The translations under genes and the position numbers were made by a program. Below the pieces are notes generated by a model, which saw only the letters and a list, made by a program, of their open reading frames with translations, was not told the origin of the DNA and ran no database searches. Positions 5,237-10,078 of a stretch of DNA of 10,078 nucleotides are shown one piece after another. Every line of letters begins with the position of its first letter. Position 1 is the first letter of the stretch. Origin of the DNA: Pseudomonadota bacterium (GTDB lineage Bacteria; Pseudomonadota; Alphaproteobacteria; Rhizobiales; Beijerinckiaceae); NCBI GenBank assembly GCA_023393655.1, contig JAEWKP010000431.1:1-10078 (forward strand), written 5' to 3'.

Positions 5237-5971
5237 ATGACCACATCGACGACCAAGCCCTATGACGCCGAGGAGATCGAGGCCGCCCGCAAGCTCTTCG
5301 AAGGGCCGTGGGATTTCGTCTGGGCCTCGACCAGGATCGACGACCTGCCGCCGATGGTCGGCCAGGAGATCGCCTTCGCCGGGCGCTCCAATGTCGGCAA
5401 GTCCAGCCTGATCAACGCGCTGACGCGGCGCAACGCGCTGGCGCGGACCTCGCATACGCCCGGCCGGACGCAGCAGCTCAACTTCTTCCGGCAGGTCGAG
5501 CACGAGGAGCCCGCCGGGGCGGGATCGCAAGGCAGCAAGCGCTCGCGCGAAAAGCCGGTTCCGGTTTATTCGCTCCATGCGCCGACCATCGTCGACATGC
5601 CCGGCTACGGCTATGCCGCCGTCGGCAAGGAAAAGGTCGCGGCCTGGACCCGGCTGATCCACGACTATCTGCGCGGCCGAGCCAACCTGATGCGCGTCTA
5701 TGTGCTGATCGACGCCCGCCACGGCATCAAGGATGTCGATGGCGCCGTGCTGGAGACGCTCGACAAGGCGGCCGTGTCCTACCAGGTCGTGCTGACCAAG
5801 GGCGACGCCCTGAAGCCGGCCGACCAGAAATTCATGACCGAGGCGACCTTCGACGAGATCAAGCGCCGTCCGGCGGCCTTCCCCGAGGTGCTGCTGACCT
5901 CCAGCGAGACGGGCGCCGGCATGCCGGAATTCCGCGCCGCGATCGGGCGGGTTCTGGCGGAAATGTCGTAG
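5237..5971 (+). CDS. engB: Ribosome-assembly GTPase EngB (YihA/YsxC)
   Basis: EngB is a small Ras-like GTPase needed for assembly of the large ribosomal subunit. The 244-residue product shows the G motifs in order: GRSNVGKSS (49-57), G2 threonine in HTPGRTQQ (73-80), DMPGYG (120-125), TKGD (177-180) and TSSE (211-214). Between G2 and G3 there are 40 residues instead of about 14 in E. coli YihA; the extra 26 or so (roughly 89-113) are rich in Gly, Ser and charged residues. That explains the length above the usual 200-215. The gene starts nine bases after the acetyltransferase, so the two are probably co-transcribed. The order yidC, engB, argB is common in Rhizobiales; the two smaller genes before argB and the acetyltransferase are additions to it. 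Confidence 0.96.
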   Translation: MTTSTTKPYDAEEIEAARKLFEGPWDFVWASTRIDDLPPMVGQEIAFAGRSNVGKSSLINALTRRNALARTSHTPGRTQQLNFFRQVEHEEPAGAGSQGSKRSREKPVPVYSLHAPTIVDMPGYGYAAVGKEKVAAWTRLIHDYLRGRANLMRVYVLIDARHGIKDVDGAVLETLDKAAVSYQVVLTKGDALKPADQKFMTEATFDEIKRRPAAFPEVLLTSSETGAGMPEFRAAIGRVLAEMS

Positions 5972-6009
5972 GACTGCTCCAGTCTCACCGGAAGGCCGCT
6001 CGGAATTCC

Positions 6010-6285
6010 ATGTTCAAGGCCATTTCAGACAGCGCAGCCGCCGCTGATGGCGGCTCGCTTGCCCTCTTCGTCGAGCGGCTCGACGGAACGGTCGAGACCT
6101 TCGTGATCACTCGCTCGATCGCGAGCCGCGGGACTACCGATTACAACAAGGTCTCATCCAGCCAAAGGGCGCTTTCGCCAGCCGACTATCCGGCGATCGC
6201 CGATGCGCTTGAGCCGCTGCTGCCCGATACCGCGCCGATTCATCCGATCGCCGAATTCATCAGGACCCTCCGGGGCCAGCATTGA
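6010..6285 (+). CDS. Unrecognised 91-residue protein
   Basis: I do not recognise this protein. It starts MFKAISDSAAAADGGSLALF, has no signal peptide or membrane helix, and appears to be a small soluble domain: a beta-rich first half (LFVERLDGTVETFVITRSI) and a probably helical second half (SPADYPAIADALEPLLP and AEFIRTLRGQ). Codon choice is GC-rich at third positions, consistent with real coding, although slightly less biased than in engB. It lies 38 bp after engB and 31 bp before the DUF423-like gene, on the same strand. The ATG at 6010 is preceded by CGGAATTCC, a weak ribosome binding site. The reading frame continues upstream inside engB, but that part is a shadow frame. Confidence 0.6.
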   Translation: MFKAISDSAAAADGGSLALFVERLDGTVETFVITRSIASRGTTDYNKVSSSQRALSPADYPAIADALEPLLPDTAPIHPIAEFIRTLRGQH

Positions 6286-6316
6286 TCCTCGCCGACCCGA
6301 TATCCACGAGCATCGC

Positions 6317-6685
6317 ATGACCGCCACCCGCATCCACCTGACCCTCGCTGCCCTGATGGGCCTTGCCGGCGTCGCGTTGCTGGCGGCGGCCGCCCACATC
6401 ACCGGAACGGCCAATATCCAGACCGCCGGGCAGATGCTGCTCTTCCACGCCTCAGTCATTATCGGCGCCACTGCGGCGCGCCGGGGCGGGCATCTGCATG
6501 ATCTGCTGGCGCGGGTCGCGCTCTCTGCCATCATCCTCGGCGCGGCCCTGTTCGCGGCAGACCTCGCCCGGCGCGGCTTCGCGAATGAGGCTCTGTTCCC
6601 GCGCGCGGCTCCGATCGGCGGCTGGTTCATGCTCGGCGGCTGGCTCGGGCTGGCGGTCGCCGCCGTGACGGCGAAGCGGAGCTGA
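6317..6685 (+). CDS. Small DUF423-like membrane protein
   Basis: The 122-residue product has four predicted membrane helices (about residues 7-27, 38-54, 63-84 and 98-118). It fits the DUF423 (YgdD/YwdK-like) pattern: an LFHA segment in helix 2 (42-45), a small-residue third helix ending ALFAADLARR, and AAPIGGWFMLGGWLGLAVAA in the last helix. Length is normal for the family. Its function is unknown. The longer reading frame begins at 6203 inside the preceding gene and gives an arginine/proline-rich N-terminus, so ATG at 6317 is preferred, though its ribosome binding site is weak. A GC-rich dyad, GCGGCG-TTCTTC-CGCCGC (6693-6710), follows the stop but lacks a T-run. Confidence 0.75.
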   Translation: MTATRIHLTLAALMGLAGVALLAAAAHITGTANIQTAGQMLLFHASVIIGATAARRGGHLHDLLARVALSAIILGAALFAADLARRGFANEALFPRAAPIGGWFMLGGWLGLAVAAVTAKRS

Positions 6686-6772
6686 CCGCCGCGCGGCGTT
6701 CTTCCGCCGCCGCGCAAGTTCGGGTAGAAGCGCGACCGCACCTGTCCTTGCGGCCGCGCGGAGCCTGCCCGA

Positions 6773-7669
6773 ATGACCGACCATCCCAACCTGACGCCGT
6801 CGCAATCCGCCGAGCTGCTGGTCCAGGCACTGCCGCATATGCAGCGCTACGACCAGGAGATCATCGTCATCAAGTATGGCGGCAACGCCATGGGTGACGC
6901 CGCCACTGCCGAGGACTTCGCCGAGGATATCGTGCTGCTCGAGCAGTCCGGCCTGAAGCCGGTGGTCTGCCATGGCGGCGGCCCGCAGATCGCGGCGATG
7001 CTGAAGAAGCTCGGCATCCAGTCCGAGTTCAAGCAGGGCCTGCGCGTCACCGACGAGGCGACCGTCGAGGTCGTCGAGATGGTGCTGGCCGGCTCGGTCA
7101 ACAAGGAGATCGTCGGCTACATCACCCGCGAGGGCGGGCGCGCCATCGGCCTCTGCGGCAAGGACGGCAACATGGTCACCGCCCGCAAGGTGACGCGCAC
7201 CGTGGTCGATCCCGATTCCAAGATCGAGGAGGTCCTGGACCTCGGCTTCGTCGGCGAGCCCGAGAAGGTCAATACGACCGTTCTCGACGCGGTGCTCAAG
7301 GCCGAGCTGATCCCGGTCCTGGCGCCGGTCTGCGCCGCGGCCGACGGCCAGACCTACAATGTCAATGCCGACACCTTCGCCGGCGCCATTGCGGGCGCGC
7401 TCAACGCCAAGCGCCTGCTGCTGCTCACCGACGTGCCGGGCGTGCTGAACAAGGACAAGCAGCTCATCCCCGAGCTCACGGTCGAGGAATGCCGCCACCT
7501 GATCGCGGACGGAACGATCTCCGGCGGCATGATCCCGAAGATCGAGACCTGCATCTACGCGCTGGAAAAGGGCGTCGAGGCGGTCGTCATCCTCGACGGC
7601 AAGGTGCCCCACGCCGCGCTGATCGAGCTCTTCACCGATACCGGCGCCGGCACGATCATCCGGCGCTGA
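6773..7669 (+). CDS. argB: Acetylglutamate kinase
   Basis: ArgB phosphorylates N-acetyl-L-glutamate with ATP, the second step of arginine synthesis, in the cytoplasm. The 298-residue product is full length for the amino-acid kinase fold. Visible motifs are KYGGNAM (34-40), HGGGPQI (67-73), GLRVT with substrate-binding R91, NVNAD (196-200), LTDVPGV (218-224) and GGMIPK (251-256). The extra N-terminal helix (about residues 9-25) before the first strand is characteristic of the hexameric, arginine-inhibited form, and the C-terminal HAALIELFTDTGAGT fits that group, so feedback inhibition by arginine is likely. GGAG (6760-6763) lies nine bases before the ATG. A REP-like element follows the gene. 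Confidence 0.97.
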   Translation: MTDHPNLTPSQSAELLVQALPHMQRYDQEIIVIKYGGNAMGDAATAEDFAEDIVLLEQSGLKPVVCHGGGPQIAAMLKKLGIQSEFKQGLRVTDEATVEVVEMVLAGSVNKEIVGYITREGGRAIGLCGKDGNMVTARKVTRTVVDPDSKIEEVLDLGFVGEPEKVNTTVLDAVLKAELIPVLAPVCAAADGQTYNVNADTFAGAIAGALNAKRLLLLTDVPGVLNKDKQLIPELTVEECRHLIADGTISGGMIPKIETCIYALEKGVEAVVILDGKVPHAALIELFTDTGAGTIIRR

Positions 7670-7680
7670 GGGAACCCCTG

Positions 7681-7791
7681 ACGCGGTCATCCCGGGCGTA
7701 GCGCAGCGCAGACCCGGGATCCATTCCGGAACGGCTCAGGCATGGCTCCCGGATCGGCGCGGCTAACGCCGCTGGTCCGGGATGACGGCGT
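7681..7791. repeat. REP-like palindromic element A
   Basis: The outer arms ACGCGGTCATCCCGG (7681-7695) and CCGGGATGACGGCGT (7777-7791) are inverted repeats matching at 14 of 15 positions. Inside are two hairpins: TCCCGGG (7690-7696) with CCCGGGA (7713-7719), and CCCGGA (7748-7753) with TCCGGG (7776-7781), the latter with an inner GCGGC-TAAC-GCCGC stem. The intergenic location and cruciform layout are typical of dispersed REP-like sequences of Rhizobiales. Copy number cannot be seen in this window. It lies between argB and the HAD gene and may act as a transcript-end structure. Confidence 0.75.
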
Positions 7792-7873
7792 CGAAGGTTT
7801 CAAGAATCGCCACGATTAAGACCCCGCCAAGGGCTTGCGGCGCAGACTCCGGCGCGCCACATCTCGGAGTCCA

Positions 7874-8614
7874 ATGACAATTCTTGCCGACACCCCTGCC
7901 GCGACCCCGCCCCTGACGGCGGAAGGCTTCGCTCATGTCGATCACTGGATCTTCGATCTCGACAACACGCTGTACTCGCACGAGAGCCGCGTCTGGCCGC
8001 AGGTCAACGAGCGCATCACGCTGTTCCTGCAGGACCTTTTCGGGCTCGACGGCCTGTCGTCGCACGCCCTGCGGCAGTATTATTACCATCGCTACGGCAC
8101 GACGCTGAAGGGACTGATGGAAGAGCACCGGATCGACCCCGACCGGTTCCTCGATTTCGCCCACGATATCGACCTGACGCTGCTCGAGCCGGACCCGGCT
8201 CTCGGGGCAGCGCTCGCGGCGCTGCCGGGTCGTAAGCTGATCCTGACCAACGGTTCCGTCGGCCACGCGAAAAATGTCGCCGGAAAGCTCGGCATCCTCG
8301 ACCAGTTCGAGGACATCTTCGACATCGTCCATGCCGGCTTCCTGCCGAAGCCCGAGCGCGCGACCTATGAGAATTTTCTCGCCAAGCATTCCGTCGACCC
8401 CGGCCGCGCGGCGATGTTCGAGGATATCGAGAAGAACCTGATCGTGCCGAGCGCATTGGGCATGAAGACCGTGCTGATCATCCCCAAGACCCCCGATCCG
8501 TTCCGGGAAGCCTGGGAGCAGGCCGCCATAGATGCCGGGCATGTCCACCATGTCACGGCCGATCTCACCGGCTTCCTCAGGCCGCTCGGACGCCCGGGCG
8601 GCGGGCAGGACTGA
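7874..8614 (+). CDS. HAD-superfamily hydrolase, pyrimidine 5'-nucleotidase type
   Basis: The 246-residue product is a HAD-family phosphatase of the SDT1-like pyrimidine 5'-nucleotidase group, which removes phosphate from small substrates such as nucleoside monophosphates. Motif I is FDLDNT (27-32; nucleophile D28, acid/base D30), motif II LTNGS (124-128), motif III lysine in LPKPE (K149) and motif IV FEDIEKN (172-178). A helical cap (about 40-100) containing ALRQYYYHRYGTTLKGL follows motif I, as in this group. ATG at 7874 has CGGAG four bases upstream; an in-frame TTG at 7835 would add an arginine-rich leader and is less likely. The gene lies between a REP-like element and metZ, without a visible link to methionine synthesis. 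The natural substrate is uncertain. Confidence 0.88.
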   Translation: MTILADTPAATPPLTAEGFAHVDHWIFDLDNTLYSHESRVWPQVNERITLFLQDLFGLDGLSSHALRQYYYHRYGTTLKGLMEEHRIDPDRFLDFAHDIDLTLLEPDPALGAALAALPGRKLILTNGSVGHAKNVAGKLGILDQFEDIFDIVHAGFLPKPERATYENFLAKHSVDPGRAAMFEDIEKNLIVPSALGMKTVLIIPKTPDPFREAWEQAAIDAGHVHHVTADLTGFLRPLGRPGGGQD

Positions 8615-8665
8615 GCACAGGCATTTCCTGCGGGTCAGGTTCCTTCCAAAGGAAATTTCGTTCTT

Positions 8666-8693
8666 CTTTACGAACCCTCTGGGAGCTGATACT
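8666..8693 (+). promoter_or_regulatory. Weak candidate promoter for metZ
   Basis: CTTTAC (8666-8671) resembles the alphaproteobacterial -35 CTTGAC and is followed after 16 nt by GATACT (8688-8693). The predicted start near 8700 would place the hairpin TCCGTT-ATAAAG-AACGGA (8701-8718) at the very 5' end of the message, just before the GAGAG ribosome binding site. This rests on consensus match alone. Confidence 0.3.
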
Positions 8694-8729
8694 GCTCCTG
8701 TCCGTTATAAAGAACGGATCGAGAGTTCC

Positions 8730-9926
8730 ATGCCGGCACCGGACAAAGCCGCAGCCAAGCTGCACCCCGAGACCCGCCTGGTCCATGACGGCATCCTGCG
8801 ATCGCAGTTCGGCGAGACGTCGGAAGCGCTGTTCCTGACCCAGGGCCATGTCTACGACAACGCCGCGCAGGCCGAGGGCCGCTTCCTGAACACCGATCCC
8901 GGCTTTCAGTACGGCCGGCTGTCCAATCCGACCACGTCGATGCTGGAGGAGCGCATGGCCTCCTTCGAGGGCGCCGAGGCCTGTCGCGCCACCGCGACCG
9001 GCATGGCCGCCGTGACCGCGGCCATGATGGCACCGGTGCGGGCCGGCGACCATGTGGTCGCAGCAAGCGCGCTGTTCGGCTCCTGTCGCTACATCATCGA
9101 GGATCACCTGCCGCGCTACGGCGTCGAGACCACGCTGGTCGAGGGTTCGGATATCGAGGCCTGGCGCAAAGCAGTCCGGCCCAATACCAAGCTGTTCTTC
9201 CTGGAATCGCCGGCCAACCCGACGCTCGAAGTGCTCGACATCGCGGCCATCGCAAAGGTGGCGAAGGAGGCTGGCGCCAGGCTCGTCGTCGACAATGTCT
9301 TCGCCACCCCGCTCTTCCAGCGTCCGCTCGAGCTCGGCGCCGACATCGTCGTCTATTCCGCGACCAAGCATATCGACGGCCAGGGCCGCTGCCTCGGCGG
9401 GCTGATCCTCGGCTCGAAGGAATTGATCGAGGCCGATATCCAGAACTACCTGCGCCAGACCGGCCCGGTGCTCTCGCCCTTCAATGCCTGGGTGATGCTG
9501 AAGGCGCTGGAGACGCTGCCTTTGCGCGTCGGCAAGCAGGCGCAGAACGCGACCAAGGTCGCCGATTGGCTGGCGGCGCAGAGCAAGCCGACCAAGGTGA
9601 TCTTCCCGGGCCACAAGAGCCATCCGCAGGCCGAGATCATCAAGCGCCAGATGAGCGGCCCCTCGACGATGATCGCCTTCGAGGTTCCCGGCGGCAAGGC
9701 CGGCGCCTATCGCCTGCTCGACGCCTGCAAGCTGATCCGCATTTCGAACAATCTCGGCGACGCCAAGAGCCTGATCGTCCACCCGGCGACGACGACGCAT
9801 CAGCGCTTCACGCCGGAGGTGCGCGCCGCGATGGGCGTCAGCGACGGGCTGATCCGCCTCTCGATCGGGCTGGAGCACCATGACGATCTGATCGCCGACC
9901 TGGAGCAGGCGCTGGCGAAGGTGTGA
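8730..9926 (+). CDS. metZ: O-succinylhomoserine sulfhydrylase
   Basis: MetZ is a pyridoxal-phosphate enzyme that makes homocysteine directly from O-succinylhomoserine and sulfide, in the methionine pathway. The 398-residue product has the Cys/Met-metabolism fold: YGRLSNPT (61-68), the substrate and cofactor region EGAEACRATATGMAAV, LFFLESPANPTLEV, and the PLP lysine K213 in SATKHIDGQGRCLGG. The DGQGRCLGG form after the lysine is typical of MetZ, whereas MetB and MetY usually have GHSD there. C-terminal DAKSLIVHPATTTHQRF is also normal. The longest frame starts at 8532 inside the HAD gene; ATG at 8730, with GAGAG just upstream and a conserved N-terminus (ETRLVHDGILRSQFGETSEA), is the right start. 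An AT-rich hairpin-bearing leader precedes it and a REP-like element follows. Confidence 0.95.
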   Translation: MPAPDKAAAKLHPETRLVHDGILRSQFGETSEALFLTQGHVYDNAAQAEGRFLNTDPGFQYGRLSNPTTSMLEERMASFEGAEACRATATGMAAVTAAMMAPVRAGDHVVAASALFGSCRYIIEDHLPRYGVETTLVEGSDIEAWRKAVRPNTKLFFLESPANPTLEVLDIAAIAKVAKEAGARLVVDNVFATPLFQRPLELGADIVVYSATKHIDGQGRCLGGLILGSKELIEADIQNYLRQTGPVLSPFNAWVMLKALETLPLRVGKQAQNATKVADWLAAQSKPTKVIFPGHKSHPQAEIIKRQMSGPSTMIAFEVPGGKAGAYRLLDACKLIRISNNLGDAKSLIVHPATTTHQRFTPEVRAAMGVSDGLIRLSIGLEHHDDLIADLEQALAKV

Positions 9927-9937
9927 ACCACGGCTTT

Positions 9938-10035
9938 CCGTCATGGTCGGGCTCGTCCCGACCATCCACGCCTTCCTTTTTCGTGCCATGCGGCGTTCAA
10001 GACGGGGAGGCTCGCCACAAGGGCGAGCATGACGG
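9938..10035. repeat. REP-like palindromic element B
   Basis: CCGTCATG (9938-9945) and CATGACGG (10028-10035) are the outer inverted arms. Inside are two compact hairpins: ATGGTCGGG (9943-9951) with CCCGACCAT (9957-9965) around a five-base loop, and GCTCGCC (10010-10016) with GGCGAGC (10022-10028) around ACAAG. The layout equals that of element A, but the inner sequences differ, so it is a second family sharing the GTCAT ends. It starts 12 bases after the metZ stop. The remaining 43 bases to the window end show nothing I can assign. Confidence 0.75.
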
Positions 10036-10078
10036 CGGAATTCCCGGCACCAGTGGCCATCCCCGCCCACCCCTGCTA

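Noticed and set aside
4469..5722. 417-residue open frame antisense to the acetyltransferase and engB
   Set aside because: It spans two clear + strand genes and the terminator, with the same mirror-frame composition and no recognisable domain.
6452..7690. 412-residue open frame antisense to argB
   Set aside because: A mirror frame of argB. The repetitive LDxxLDxGxxH-like text is a by-product of GC skew in codons.
8615..8729. SAM-II riboswitch upstream of metZ
   Set aside because: The conserved pseudoknot core, including the AAAGCTAAA-like segment, is not present in the leader.
8577..10070. 497-residue open frame antisense to metZ
   Set aside because: It covers metZ, its leader and a REP-like element on the wrong strand and has no domain signature.

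Overview
The window is high-GC chromosomal DNA with densely packed genes. It most likely comes from an alphaproteobacterium of the Rhizobiales (Hyphomicrobiales). The reasons are a compact SRP RNA beside a ChrB-like gene, a run of rpmH-rnpA-yidC followed by engB and argB, a MetZ-type sulfhydrylase, and two REP-like palindromic repeats of the 'GTCATCCCGGG' and 'GTCATGGTCGGG' kinds that I associate with genera such as Bosea, Bradyrhizobium and Methylobacterium. The genus is an inference. Apart from the SRP RNA and the ChrB-like gene, everything reads on the + strand.

Left part (1-1831). The minus strand carries the 4.5S/SRP RNA gene (ffs) with a well-spaced promoter, and upstream of it a stand-alone ChrB N-terminal-domain protein. 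Divergently, on the + strand, lies an apparent two-gene operon: a COG4280-type membrane protein built from two tandem halves, overlapping by ATGA with a 71-residue two-helix membrane protein. The 120-bp divergent region holds a plausible promoter and four GTAACA-like half-sites. This is the most system-like part of the window: a possible metal- or oxyanion-responsive module of unknown substrate.

Middle part (1832-7669). A promoter and a 113-nt leader precede rpmH (GTG start), rnpA and yidC, which supply ribosomal protein L34, the RNase P protein and the membrane-protein insertase. A strong intrinsic terminator follows yidC directly. Then come a CatB/Vat-type hexapeptide acetyltransferase, the ribosome-assembly GTPase EngB, an unrecognised 91-residue protein, a small DUF423-like membrane protein and argB (N-acetylglutamate kinase, arginine synthesis). 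The yidC-engB-argB core looks like a conserved order into which small accessory genes have been inserted.

Right part (7670-10078). A HAD-family pyrimidine-5'-nucleotidase-like phosphatase and metZ (methionine synthesis) are bracketed by two REP-like elements of about 100 bp, each able to form two hairpins inside an outer inverted repeat. The metZ leader is AT-rich compared with its surroundings and holds a series of short hairpins, but no recognisable SAM-II riboswitch. No CRISPR array, tRNA, insertion sequence or phage gene was seen, and no gene-free stretch exceeds 300 bases. Most of the window is ordinary housekeeping DNA. The points that merit a second look are the divergent ChrB_N/COG4280 module and the structured leaders.
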